From Bacteroidales bacterium (GTDB lineage: Bacteria > Bacteroidota > Bacteroidia > Bacteroidales > UBA932), in NCBI GenBank assembly GCA_017559545.1, contig JAFYRK010000114.1, positions 1 through 48,846 of the forward strand: 48,846 nt of DNA. The letters are read 5' to 3'. The notes beneath the pieces are model-generated. The model worked only from the letters and a program-made list of their open reading frames with translations. It did no database searches and was not told the origin of the DNA. The translations under genes were made by a program, and so were the position numbers. Of the stretch, positions 1 through 13,771 are shown piece by piece; the first letter of the stretch is position 1; each line of letters starts with the position of its first letter.

Positions 1-5
1 AGTTT

Positions 6-77
6 GGTCGGTTCGTCTATCGGTTAGGACTCAAGATTTTCATTCTTGCAAGAGGGGTTCGATTCCCCTACCGACTA
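6..77 (+). tRNA. tRNA-Glu (anticodon UUC)
   Basis: Full cloverleaf read by eye. The acceptor stem is GGTCGGT with ACCGACT, including a G-T first pair, and the discriminator is A77. The D stem is 15-18 with 27-30. The anticodon stem CAAGA/TCTTG encloses the loop TTTTCAT, giving anticodon TTC. The T arm is AGGGG-TTCGATT-CCCCT. CCA is not encoded. It decodes GAA/GAG and lies 24 bases before rpsT. Confidence 0.95.
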
Positions 78-101
78 CGAAAAATATAAAAAAGAATAAC
101 A

Positions 102-356
102 ATGGCAAACCACGCTTCAGCAGACAAGCGCTATCGCCAGAGCGAGAGGCGCAGATTGCATAATAAGTATTATGCAAAGACAACAAGAAACGCAATTCGT
201 GCGATTCGTAACACAACAGACAAGGCAGCAGCAGAGGCTAATGCTCCTAAGGTTTATGCAATGATCGACAAGCTCGCAAAGATCGGCGTTATCCACAAGA
301 ACAAGGCTGCAAACCTCAAGAGCGGTATCGCAGTATACATTAACAAACTCTCATAA
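102..356 (+). CDS. rpsT: 30S ribosomal protein S20
   Basis: 84-residue basic protein starting [18 protein letters not shown], the classic bS20 opening, with the alternating basic/alanine pattern of the three-helix bundle that binds 16S rRNA. The segment [11 protein letters not shown] near the C-terminus is the conserved end of the family. Length is normal. It follows tRNA-Glu by 24 bases and ends 31 bases before a strong terminator, so it may share a transcript with the tRNA. Function is known from the family. Confidence 0.97.
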   Translation: MANHASADKRYRQSERRRLHNKYYAKTTRNAIRAIRNTTDKAAAEANAPKVYAMIDKLAKIGVIHKNKAANLKSGIAVYINKLS

Positions 357-387
357 ATAGAGCATATTTAGAGGTTTTCTTATAGCT

Positions 388-428
388 AAAGAGAAGAGAC
401 AATCGGAAAGTTGTCTCTTCTCTTTTTT
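388..428 (+). terminator. Rho-independent terminator after rpsT
   Basis: A 12-bp stem GAGAAGAGACAA/TTGTCTCTTCTC (391-402 with 411-422), extended by A-T pairs, has an 8-base loop and is followed by a T run at 423-428. It closes the tRNA-rpsT unit. Confidence 0.92.
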
Positions 429-458
429 ATCGGATTCGAAGAGTATCACTTAAAGACA

Positions 459-490
459 GTCGGACAGTCCCTTCACAGGTACTGTCCGAC
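459..490 (-). terminator. Hairpin after the SusCD operon
   Basis: A perfect 10-bp inverted repeat (GTCGGACAGT at 459-468, ACTGTCCGAC at 481-490) with a 12-base loop lies 36 bases beyond the stop of the last gene in the minus-strand susC-susD operon. The T tract after it is short (TGTCTTT on the minus strand). It is probably the operon terminator, facing the rpsT terminator. Confidence 0.6.
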
Positions 491-525
491 AACGTCAATA
501 TTTATGTAGTTTACCAGAAAAGGTT

Positions 526-1350
526 CTAGTCAAATTCGAAACCTTCAGGGAATGTAAACTCTTCCATTCCACCCTCTACTAACGCATAATTGTAATATTC
601 AGGTAGATAGTATTCCGGAACGTCAAGTGTAAGTTCATATAAACCATCGGTATTCTTGGCTACAGTAGCACCAGTAAAATAGAGATAGATATTACCATAA
701 GAGCCATAAGAAACACCTGTATCTTCTGTATACCAATCCACTTCTGTTCCGTCGCAATAGAAACTGAAATCAGTGCCAGAAGTCCAGCAATCCTTAAGAA
801 GGAAATAATTGCCTTCCTGCGCCTTATATAGATCCTGCTCCCAAATACCGGCAGCTATATCACCAAAGTATGCATGCCAGAAGAATGAATAATGAACTCC
901 TGTTCCCACAAGCTCGTAAGTAAGCTGTTTTACAAACGTAAATGTTGTCTCTTGGATACCATCAATTGCAAGATCTTTCTCATTAACAACGCTGAGTGTA
1001 AGATTTGCAGGTTTTGGAGTCAATGCGCTATAATCAAAAGTCAATACTGCATTAGCGACATTCTGACCATCAGCAAACTCAACTTTTGTGGAAGCAAGCT
1101 CACATAGGCCTTCTGCACCCTCAAGCTGAACATCCACTGATACTGCACCATTAACATTACCTCGATACAAAGGAATCTCGAGTTTACCATTATTCTCCGC
1201 TGTCAAGCCAGGCAATTTAAGCTTGGCTGAAGCAAAAGTCACTGCAGGACCTGGATTTTCACCAAAATCATATGTAACCTTCTCCTGCGTACAAGACACC
1301 ATTATGGCAAGTCCAAGTACACACAAAGTATATTTCAATATATTTTTCAT
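526..1350 (-). CDS. SusCD-associated surface lipoprotein
   Basis: 274 residues. A type II signal peptide of about 19 residues ends in IMVSC, so the mature protein should start at Cys20 as a lipoprotein. What follows is beta-rich (for example KLEIPLYRGNVNGAVSVDVQLEG) and resembles Calx-beta or Ig-like repeats, but I cannot assign a family. It is the third gene after susC and susD, 19 bases downstream of susD. That slot usually holds a surface glycan-binding protein, so glycan binding is an inference from position only. Confidence 0.8.
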   Translation of the reverse strand: MKNILKYTLCVLGLAIMVSCTQEKVTYDFGENPGPAVTFASAKLKLPGLTAENNGKLEIPLYRGNVNGAVSVDVQLEGAEGLCELASTKVEFADGQNVANAVLTFDYSALTPKPANLTLSVVNEKDLAIDGIQETTFTFVKQLTYELVGTGVHYSFFWHAYFGDIAAGIWEQDLYKAQEGNYFLLKDCWTSGTDFSFYCDGTEVDWYTEDTGVSYGSYGNIYLYFTGATVAKNTDGLYELTLDVPEYYLPEYYNYALVEGGMEEFTFPEGFEFD

Positions 1351-1369
1351 AACTTCAAGAATTTAGAGA

Positions 1370-2902
1370 TTAAAGAGGATTCTGGTCTTTCTCAAGATCG
1401 AGAGCATCATTTCCATCAAACTCAGTCAAAGGAATTGCATAGATAAGCTCAGCGGATGCTGGGTCAAGATCATAAGGCACTGTGTGGTTAGTTGTAGCAT
1501 AATCTCTTGTCACACCAAGGCCCAATCTCTGAAGATCGTGTGTTCTTGAAACCTCACCCCAAAGCTCGAGACGACGCTGGAACAGGATGTAATCCATCAG
1601 GGTCATGAGCTGCGAAGAAGTCTGCGCCTGATACTGGTTGCTTTCAGCATACTTAGCAAGATCTGTTTCGTAATTAGGATCACGCTGTGACGCAACCAAA
1701 GAAACATGTTCCTTTGCATCAGCATATTTCTCCTGATGACAAGCAGCCTCTGCAGCGATAAGAGCCATTTCCTCCATACGCATGAGGATATAGTCTCCAG
1801 TTCCTAAAGAAGCATCCTTGTATACAAGCTTTTTCTGAACATAAGACATCGTTGAAGTACCTGGAACCCACTCTTCCTCAGGAAGCGGTGCGGTCCACCA
1901 AGCACGACGTGCGTCTGTAGCAGGCATTGTATCATACAACCAAGCAGAAATAAGGAACTGTGTACCAGCGCTATATGTATTACCAGAATCAGCATCGATA
2001 TGAGCATAGATACCAGCGTTTGACAGAGACTGATCGGTCTGGATTGCAAGACCCCACATAACGTTGTCATTTGACACGTCGTTAACCTTAGCTGTCTGAT
2101 TGAAAGGAACGATCTGAGCTGTAGGTGATTTCATAGCCGCAAGAGCAGCAGCCTCTGCTTCTGGATATTTCTTCTGAACCATAAAAGCCCTTGCTCTCAG
2201 TCCCTGAGCAACATACTGATCAATATGAGAGGCATGCTGCTGGGCCAATGTAGTAGCAGAAAGACGTGCTACTGCCTCGTTGAGGTCTGCATTGATTCTG
2301 TCATACACATCCTGAACTGTTCCACGGCCCTTTCCTTTAGACTCAATAGTAGTAGGTTCGGTATATACCGGAACTCCAGGAAGCGTAGGATCACACTGCT
2401 GATAATTCTGCACAAGCCAGAGATAACAATAAGCTCTCAGAGCATATGCCTGACCTACAACATATTTTGCCATATTTTCATCATCGGTAAGGTTTTTCTC
2501 CTGAGCGATGACAGCATTGGCATTCGAAATCAATGTATAGAAGAAGTTCCAACACTGTGCCTGTCTTCCCTGAGAGAGAGTCCAGTCAGAACCGATTCCA
2601 TATGCATAATCATAATAGAACCAACCTGATCCCATCTGTGTCTGGATGATATCTTCCGACATCAGATTGCTGGCTAGGTTATACGCCATAAGTCCACCAT
2701 TCTCATGTTCCCATGCGGGACCCCACTCAGCACAATACATCGCACGATAAATACCATTCACAGCAGTCATGGCAGATGATGCAGAAGCGAAAATCTGATC
2801 ACTTCCAAGAGAAGCTGTCGGCTCAGTATTCATGAGAGAATCGCAGGCAGTACCGAATGTCAGCGCTGCTGTTGCTGATAATATATATATATATTTTCTC
2901 AT
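1370..2902 (-). CDS. SusD/RagB-family outer-membrane lipoprotein
   Basis: 510 residues with a lipoprotein signal ending FGTAC (Cys20). SusD hallmarks include DSLMNTEPTASL after the signal, the helical stretch AYALRAYCYLWLVQNYQ, LPGVPVYTEPT, and a C-terminal region with RRLELWGEVSRTHDLQRLG. SusD proteins form the lid over the partner SusC channel and capture the ligand at the cell surface. It is 20 bases from susC and clearly in one operon. No glycosidase or anti-sigma gene is adjacent, so the substrate cannot be predicted; peptides are as possible as glycans. Confidence 0.95.
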   Translation of the reverse strand: MRKYIYILSATAALTFGTACDSLMNTEPTASLGSDQIFASASSAMTAVNGIYRAMYCAEWGPAWEHENGGLMAYNLASNLMSEDIIQTQMGSGWFYYDYAYGIGSDWTLSQGRQAQCWNFFYTLISNANAVIAQEKNLTDDENMAKYVVGQAYALRAYCYLWLVQNYQQCDPTLPGVPVYTEPTTIESKGKGRGTVQDVYDRINADLNEAVARLSATTLAQQHASHIDQYVAQGLRARAFMVQKKYPEAEAAALAAMKSPTAQIVPFNQTAKVNDVSNDNVMWGLAIQTDQSLSNAGIYAHIDADSGNTYSAGTQFLISAWLYDTMPATDARRAWWTAPLPEEEWVPGTSTMSYVQKKLVYKDASLGTGDYILMRMEEMALIAAEAACHQEKYADAKEHVSLVASQRDPNYETDLAKYAESNQYQAQTSSQLMTLMDYILFQRRLELWGEVSRTHDLQRLGLGVTRDYATTNHTVPYDLDPASAELIYAIPLTEFDGNDALDLEKDQNPL

Positions 2903-2922
2903 AATATTTCCGTTTTAAATCA

Positions 2923-5900
2923 TTAGAAGTTTACCTCAACACCAAGTGATACTGTTCTCTCTGGAGTGTAGCTGTAACCTGTGCTACCTGAGAAGTTATA
3001 CTGAGGATCAAGACCCTTTCTTGCTGAGCAAAGAAGCAGATTATCACCTGACAGATATACTCTCACTGAGTTCATATTTGCTGCCTTCATCCACTTGCTT
3101 GGAAGTGTATATCCCAATGTAAGGCTCTTTACTGCAAAATATGATGCAGATACAAGATCATCCTGAGTATAAAGGATATCAGTAGATCCACCAAGATCAA
3201 TTCTAGGAATCTCTGTTACATCTCCTGGATTCTGCCATGCCTTTGCTCTATCAACGTGAGCGGCTGTACCTGGATATGTATTATAGAGGTATGAATAATA
3301 GAGACCGTCAAGGATCTGTCCACCGATTGAGTATGTACAGAGGAGATTTACGTCAAAGTTGCCGATCTTGAAGTCATTGGCAAAAGAACCGTAAAGAGCT
3401 GGGATACGGCTTCCGCAAGTCTCACGATATGCTGTAGCCTTAGCCTGATCGCTTGTTATAGAATATGTTCTGTTACCATTCTCATCCTCTTCCCAGATGT
3501 AGTAAAGCTTATCACCGTTTGCAGGGTTTACACCAGCTGATTTAACGAGATAGAATGAGTTGATTGGAGAACCTTCCTCAATGATACTGTTAGTAGATTT
3601 GATAGGCTTGCCGTTTTCAGTAAGCTTGAGCACCTCGTTGTGTACTGTCGATCCCATCAAGGACATATTCCATACAAAGTTTTCCTTTGCTATGACATCA
3701 CCTGAAACTGTGAACTCAAGACCTGAGTTAAGCATGCTTCCGATGTTCTTGTTATAACCAGAGAAACCAAGAGAAACAGCCATTGGATAGCTCATCAACA
3801 TATCTTCAGTAACCTTGTTATAGTATTCTACTGAAACGTTAAGTCGGTTGAAAAGGCTTACATCAACACCTACGTTAAGGTTTTTATTCTTCTCCCATCT
3901 CAAATCCTTTGTCTCAAGCTTTGAAATGAGGGCGCCACCCATACCTGCATTTGGATATGAAAGGCTATAGAGCTGCTGCCATGCATAGAGAGAACCGATA
4001 GAGTCATTACCCTGAACACCGTAGCTGGCCTTTAGGGTAATGTTGTCAACCCAAGAGACATCCTTAAGGAATGCTTCCTCAGAAATTCTCCAGCTTGCAC
4101 CCACTGACCAGAAGTCTCCCCAACGGTTTTCGCTATGGAAACGTGATGAAGCATCTCTACGATAACTAGCAGAAGCATAGTATTTGTCTGCATATCCATA
4201 GTTCAATCTTGTAAGCCAAGAGTCAACACGATAATCCTGTGAATATCCGGAAATGCCCGAATTTGTAACAAAGCCATTAAGTTCATAAAGATTATCACCT
4301 GCTGTACCTGTCTTCTGCGCACCAAGGAGCTTGAAATTATATGAGTAGAACTCATGTCCTGCAAGGAAGTTCACGCTATGCTTGCCGAACTTGCGGTCAT
4401 ATGTAAGCAACTGGTTGAATGTATAGCTGAATGTTCTGCCAGTAGTCTCATCAAGAAGACCGTTGATATTCTCAGCATTACCAAAGTTAGGATTGTAATA
4501 AGTAGTTGCTCTTTCGTTGACATAGTCGAAACCAAAGTTTGCGCTAAGCTTCAATCCCTGAAGCGGACCATGCTTCAAGTTTCCAAGGTCAACATATGTT
4601 CTACCGCTGAGGTTATCAGTTACGCCCAAATATCTGTCCTCTTCGAGGTTTGCGATAGGATGCCATCCTGCATTTGCACCAGCTGGTCTGTTTTCACCCC
4701 AGTCATAAACAGCCTTTCCATTCTCGTAAACAGTCTTACCTGCCTCATCCTTAAGAAATACAGGGAAGATCGGCGCCATTGTTGCGCATGAGTAGAAGAC
4801 GTTAGAATATGCAGAACTTGATGAAGCGCTTGAACCAAGCACTGTTGAGTTAGTGGTATTGCTTGCAAGATTGACATTCAAGCCAGCCTTGAACCACTCT
4901 TTTGCCTGTGCATCCACATTAGCACGTGCAGAGAATCTGCTGAAGTCTGTTCCCTTTACAAGACCTTCCTGATCGAGATATCCCAAAGAGAACATATATT
5001 TTGTCTTGCTTGTACCACCGCCAACGCTTAACACATATTCCTGACGGAGAGGATTCTTTGCTGTAGACTCATCAAGCCAGTCCTCGTCCCACTTGAGGCC
5101 AGTTCCGTCCTTGATCTTACCTGTAGCAGGATCGATAAGGTCAGAAAGCTCACGTGTGAACGGATTATACTGCTCGTTCTTTCCAAAGATAGCATGCGAA
5201 CCTGAGACCATCTGACCCACAGCGTAAGTATGTACGTCTGCACCGACATAACCTGCACTACGGCCATTTCTTGCATACATAGAATACAGATCCTCTGTCC
5301 ACTGATACGAATCCATAGTCTCATAACGAGGGATTGCTCTTGACGCGATACTCCAAGTACCCTTGAACTGAACGTTCAAAGAACCCTCCTTACCCTTCTT
5401 TGTTGTAATCATAACGACACCGTTTGCACCACGGGCACCATAAAGGGCACCTGCAGAGGCATCCTTGATAATTGTCATAGACTCAATGTCATTAGGATTG
5501 ATTGCGTTGATATTTCCATCGTATGGAACTCCATCAACAACGTACAGAGGAGATGTGCTGGCATTAAGGGATCCGAAACCACGAATAACCACAGAAGCAC
5601 CGGCACCTGGCTGACCCGAACCCGAGGTGGTGATGACACCTGTAGAAAGTCCGTCGAGAGCCTTAGTCACATTGGCAACTGTCCTCTTCTCAAGTTTTTC
5701 AGCTTTGATGACCTCTGCTGAACCGGTAAACGACTTCTTATCCGCCGTACCATACGCAACAACGATAGTTTCCTGAAGGTATGTTGCATCCTCCTTCATT
5801 ACAACCTTTACTGGTTCGGCCTGAACTGGAGCTGAGGCTGTACTATAACCAAGGAAAGTAACAATGATTTCCTTAGCATCTGCAGGGACGTTTCTTATAC

Positions 5901-6084
5901 CGAACTCGCCCTTATCGTTTGTGATAGTTCCCAGAGTTGTTCCATTTACGAGCACATATGCTCCAACAACCGGCTGACCATCACTTTCTGCTACGACTGT
6001 ACCTGTAACTGTCAGGGTCTGAGCCATAGCGATGCCTATACTCGCTACGAATATGGCAAACATCAACAATAGTGTTTTTTTCAT
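2923..6084 (-). CDS. SusC/RagA-family TonB-dependent outer-membrane transporter
   Basis: 1053 residues. A signal peptide ends IAMAQ. Residues about 25-105 form the carboxypeptidase-regulatory-like domain (VTGTVVAESDGQPVVGAYV). A TonB plug follows at about 110-235, with VIRGFGSLN, PLYVVDGVP and the family signature IIKDASAGALYGARGANGVV. The rest is the 22-strand barrel ending SLGVEVNF. The protein imports a ligand delivered by SusD using TonB energy; an ExbBD-TonB set is encoded elsewhere in this window. It is the first gene of the operon with its own promoter about 100 bases upstream. There is no N-terminal STN domain, so signalling through an anti-sigma factor is unlikely. Confidence 0.97.
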   Translation of the reverse strand: MKKTLLLMFAIFVASIGIAMAQTLTVTGTVVAESDGQPVVGAYVLVNGTTLGTITNDKGEFGIRNVPADAKEIIVTFLGYSTASAPVQAEPVKVVMKEDATYLQETIVVAYGTADKKSFTGSAEVIKAEKLEKRTVANVTKALDGLSTGVITTSGSGQPGAGASVVIRGFGSLNASTSPLYVVDGVPYDGNINAINPNDIESMTIIKDASAGALYGARGANGVVMITTKKGKEGSLNVQFKGTWSIASRAIPRYETMDSYQWTEDLYSMYARNGRSAGYVGADVHTYAVGQMVSGSHAIFGKNEQYNPFTRELSDLIDPATGKIKDGTGLKWDEDWLDESTAKNPLRQEYVLSVGGGTSKTKYMFSLGYLDQEGLVKGTDFSRFSARANVDAQAKEWFKAGLNVNLASNTTNSTVLGSSASSSSAYSNVFYSCATMAPIFPVFLKDEAGKTVYENGKAVYDWGENRPAGANAGWHPIANLEEDRYLGVTDNLSGRTYVDLGNLKHGPLQGLKLSANFGFDYVNERATTYYNPNFGNAENINGLLDETTGRTFSYTFNQLLTYDRKFGKHSVNFLAGHEFYSYNFKLLGAQKTGTAGDNLYELNGFVTNSGISGYSQDYRVDSWLTRLNYGYADKYYASASYRRDASSRFHSENRWGDFWSVGASWRISEEAFLKDVSWVDNITLKASYGVQGNDSIGSLYAWQQLYSLSYPNAGMGGALISKLETKDLRWEKNKNLNVGVDVSLFNRLNVSVEYYNKVTEDMLMSYPMAVSLGFSGYNKNIGSMLNSGLEFTVSGDVIAKENFVWNMSLMGSTVHNEVLKLTENGKPIKSTNSIIEEGSPINSFYLVKSAGVNPANGDKLYYIWEEDENGNRTYSITSDQAKATAYRETCGSRIPALYGSFANDFKIGNFDVNLLCTYSIGGQILDGLYYSYLYNTYPGTAAHVDRAKAWQNPGDVTEIPRIDLGGSTDILYTQDDLVSASYFAVKSLTLGYTLPSKWMKAANMNSVRVYLSGDNLLLCSARKGLDPQYNFSGSTGYSYTPERTVSLGVEVNF

Positions 6085-6181
6085 AGTGTTGATTTTAGTT
6101 GTTAAACATAAATATTGATAGCATTACACTACACTTGGGTTATCTTGCACTTAATAACAAGTGATTATTTAAGTACGTTGA

Positions 6182-6213
6182 CAAATTTAACAAACTGTTA
6201 TTGCAATTCCAAA
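6182..6213 (-). promoter_or_regulatory. Promoter of the susC operon
   Basis: On the minus strand a TTTG (-33 element, 6213-6210) is followed after 20 bases by TAAATTTG (-7 element, 6189-6182), a full match to the Bacteroidota consensus. Transcription should start near 6175, leaving an untranslated leader of about 90 bases. That leader holds a small inverted repeat CACTT/AAGTG near 6145-6162. Confidence 0.8.
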
Positions 6214-6511
6214 TCCCAAAATATGACACTCAGGTTATATATTCACGTTTTTCCAAAAATACCATGAGCAAAAACCAAACACAAAACAATATTTACTTTC
6301 AATTTAAAACATATAAGATTATATTCTGTAACAAATCATAATTTTTAAAAAAATAGACAAACTTTAAGATTTTCCTTGAATTGACATTTCCATTAAGTAT
6401 TTAGCCAATGTATTACGATGAAACCTTCAATTCAGGACATTCATAACGATACTCTTCCCAAAATCAATAACGGTGATAATATTCTCCTTGTTACAATTTA
6501 TCACATTACAA
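6214..6511. other. AT-rich intergenic stretch with no gene seen
   Basis: Between the susC promoter and the groEL terminator hairpin the sequence is A/T-rich with poly-A runs (for example near 6340-6360). I see no convincing reading frame, RNA gene or further promoter on either strand. Confidence 0.5.
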
Positions 6512-6540
6512 ATGGGGCGAACCGCATTGGTCCGCCCCAT
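6512..6540 (-). terminator. GC-rich hairpin after groEL
   Basis: ATGGGGCG and CGCCCCAT pair, with inner ACC/GGT pairs and a short loop, 34 bases past the groEL stop. The minus-strand T tract is weak, so this is a probable rather than textbook terminator for groES-groEL. Confidence 0.6.
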
Positions 6541-6573
6541 CAGTTTCACCTTATATATAATAATAAGTATATT

Positions 6574-8501
<1,928 letters not shown>

Positions 8502-8593
8502 ATTTCTGTATTTTGTTGATTTTCGATTTGCGCCGTCAGTATGGACAAAGAAAATGCCAAGCAGGACATGCTGACATTTTGTCACACCTGTCG

Positions 8594-9124
8594 TTAGATA
8601 AACAGTCTGAAATGCCAGAGTATCACGCCGACTGTGACTGACACATTAAGGGAATGCTTGGTACCGAACTGTGGCACCTCAAGCGAAAAGTCAGAGGCGT
8701 CAACGACCTTCTGGTCCACGCCTGCCACCTCATTACCAAATACCAGTGCATACTTTTTACCCTTCTCCGGACGGAAAGTATCAAGCATTACCGACTTCAC
8801 CGTCTGCTCGATACTGACAATTTCATATCCGTCCTCCTTAAGTCTGCGTATGGCCTCCATGGTATCTGCCACATGTTCCCATGCCACGCTATCCTCTGCA
8901 CCTAGAGCTGATTTGTGAATATCGGCTGAAGGTGGGACTGCACAGATGCCACACAGCCATATCTTGTCTGCCTTGAATGAATCAGCAGTCCTGAATGCAG
9001 ACCCTACGTTATGGGCGCTTCGGACATTATCCAGCACTACGACAATACCTGATTCAGGCAGATCCTTATATTCGCTGGCTGATATTCGTCCTAATTCTAT
9101 ATTGAGAAGTTTCCTGTTCTGCAT
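8594..9124 (-). CDS. SpoU/TrmH-family RNA 2'-O-methyltransferase
   Basis: 176 residues from the ATG at 9124; the frame could open at a TTG 24 bases upstream, which is less likely. All three SpoU motifs are visible: [16 protein letters not shown] (motif 1, RNA and catalytic Arg), [11 protein letters not shown] (motif 2) and [19 protein letters not shown] (motif 3, the SAM-binding trefoil knot). It lacks the N-terminal L30e-like domain of RlmB and is short like TrmL/TrmH forms. The substrate (tRNA or rRNA ribose) cannot be decided from sequence alone. It is divergent from glyA. Confidence 0.93.
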   Translation of the reverse strand: MQNRKLLNIELGRISASEYKDLPESGIVVVLDNVRSAHNVGSAFRTADSFKADKIWLCGICAVPPSADIHKSALGAEDSVAWEHVADTMEAIRRLKEDGYEIVSIEQTVKSVMLDTFRPEKGKKYALVFGNEVAGVDQKVVDASDFSLEVPQFGTKHSLNVSVTVGVILWHFRLFI

Positions 9125-9145
9125 CTGAGTTTGTGTTAGCTGGCA

Positions 9146-9153
9146 CAAAGTTA
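9146..9153 (-). promoter_or_regulatory. -7 box for the SpoU methylase gene
   Basis: The minus strand reads TAACTTTG, matching TAnnTTTG, 21 bases before the ATG at 9124. No good TTTG is found at the -33 distance, so the call rests on the -7 box and position. Confidence 0.45.
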
Positions 9154-9182
9154 AAAAACTTCTTTCATTTCTAAAAAATGCT

Positions 9183-9190
9183 TACTTTTG
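9183..9190 (+). promoter_or_regulatory. -7 box for glyA
   Basis: TACTTTTG matches TAnnTTTG and ends 21 bases before the glyA ATG. A degenerate TTTC lies near the -33 distance (about 9163). It is back to back with the methylase promoter. Confidence 0.55.
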
Positions 9191-9211
9191 TAAAATGTAA
9201 ACATAAACCCT

Positions 9212-10540
9212 ATGAAACAGGATCTTCAAATATTCAATCTTATCAAGAAGGAGGAGGACAGGCAGACATCAGGCATTGAGCTGATTGCCTCAGAGAATTA
9301 TGTAAGCGACCAGGTACTGGAAGCACTCGGATCAATCTGCACAAACAAGTATGCAGAAGGATACCCTGGAGCAAGATATTACGGAGGATGCGAGGTTGTT
9401 GACCAGATTGAGCAGCTTGCAATCGACCGTCTCTGCGAAATTTTCGAGGCAGAGTACGCTAATGTGCAGCCACACTCGGGAGCGCAGGCAAACATGGCAG
9501 TAATGATGGCATGCATCAAGCCGGGAGAGACATTCATGGGCCTTGATCTCGCACACGGAGGTCATCTTACTCACGGTTCCCCAGTTAACATGTCAGGCAT
9601 TCTATACAACGCTGTTGCATACGGTCTCAGCGAAACAACAGGAATGATCGACTACGATCAGATGGAGCAGAGAGCCCTCGAGCACAAGCCTAAGCTCATT
9701 ATCGGAGGAGCATCAGCATACTCTCGTGAGTGGGACTATGCCAGAATGAGAGAGATTGCCGACAAAGTGGGAGCTATCCTCTGGATCGACATGGCACATA
9801 CAGCAGGACTTATCGCTGCAGGCCTCCTCAGCAACCCAGTGAAATACGCACACATCGTTACTTCAACAACTCATAAGACACTTCGAGGTCCTCGTGGAGG
9901 TATCATCCTCATGGGCAAGGATTTTGACAATCCTTGGGGACTCACAACTCCTAAGGGAGCAGTGAAGAAGATGTCTCAGATACTCAATTCAAGTGTATTC
10001 CCGGGAGTACAGGGCGGTCCGCTTGAGCACTGCATCGCAGCAAAGGCCGTTTCGTTCTACGAGGCTCTCCAGCCTGAGTTCAAGGAGTACCAGAAACAGG
10101 TAGTCAAGAACGCACAGACAATGGCAGAGGCATTCAAGTCAAGAGGATACAAGATTGTGTCAGGAGGTACTGACAACCACCTTCTGCTTATCGACTTGCG
10201 CGCCAAGTTCCCTGAGCTTAACGGAAAGGTCGCAGAAAAGGAGCTTGGAAAGGCTGACATCACTGTAAACAAGAACATGGTACCGTTCGACTCACGCTCA
10301 CCTTTCCTCACATCGGGCATCCGAGTAGGAACGCCGGCAATCACCTCACGCGGCTTCGTTGAGAAAGACATGGAGTTCATAGTAAACCTCATAGACATGG
10401 TTCTCACAAACGCAGCTGCGCATCTTGAACTGATCAAGGGCACAACAGAAGAAGGACGTGCAGAATACGAAGCAGTCATTGATACTGTCAAGAAACAGGT
10501 CCGCATGAAAACCAACGGCATGCCGTTAAACAGATATTAA
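9212..10540 (+). CDS. glyA: Serine hydroxymethyltransferase
   Basis: 442 residues. A PLP fold-type I enzyme interconverting serine plus tetrahydrofolate with glycine plus methylene-tetrahydrofolate. Visible features are [13 protein letters not shown], the substrate/PLP region [35 protein letters not shown], and the PLP-lysine motif [14 protein letters not shown]. Length is slightly over the common 415-430. It is a single-gene transcript bounded by its own promoter and a bidirectional terminator. Confidence 0.99.
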   Translation: MKQDLQIFNLIKKEEDRQTSGIELIASENYVSDQVLEALGSICTNKYAEGYPGARYYGGCEVVDQIEQLAIDRLCEIFEAEYANVQPHSGAQANMAVMMACIKPGETFMGLDLAHGGHLTHGSPVNMSGILYNAVAYGLSETTGMIDYDQMEQRALEHKPKLIIGGASAYSREWDYARMREIADKVGAILWIDMAHTAGLIAAGLLSNPVKYAHIVTSTTHKTLRGPRGGIILMGKDFDNPWGLTTPKGAVKKMSQILNSSVFPGVQGGPLEHCIAAKAVSFYEALQPEFKEYQKQVVKNAQTMAEAFKSRGYKIVSGGTDNHLLLIDLRAKFPELNGKVAEKELGKADITVNKNMVPFDSRSPFLTSGIRVGTPAITSRGFVEKDMEFIVNLIDMVLTNAAAHLELIKGTTEEGRAEYEAVIDTVKKQVRMKTNGMPLNRY

Positions 10541-10576
10541 AAAAAGATGGAACTCAGTCTGAGTTCCATCTTTTTT
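10540..10576. terminator. Bidirectional terminator between glyA and the beta-galactosidase gene
   Basis: GATGGAACTCA pairs with TGAGTTCCATC around a 3-base loop (the stem includes A10556-T10560), flanked by an A run on the left and a T run on the right, so it works on both strands. It serves the convergent glyA and GH2 genes. Confidence 0.93.
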
Positions 10577-10579
10577 ATC

Positions 10580-13765
<3,186 letters not shown>

Positions 13766-13771
13766 TCAGTC

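Noticed and set aside
8502-8593. CIRCE or classic promoter before groES
   Set aside because: No TTAGCACTC-type inverted repeat or TAnnTTTG box could be found in this gap.
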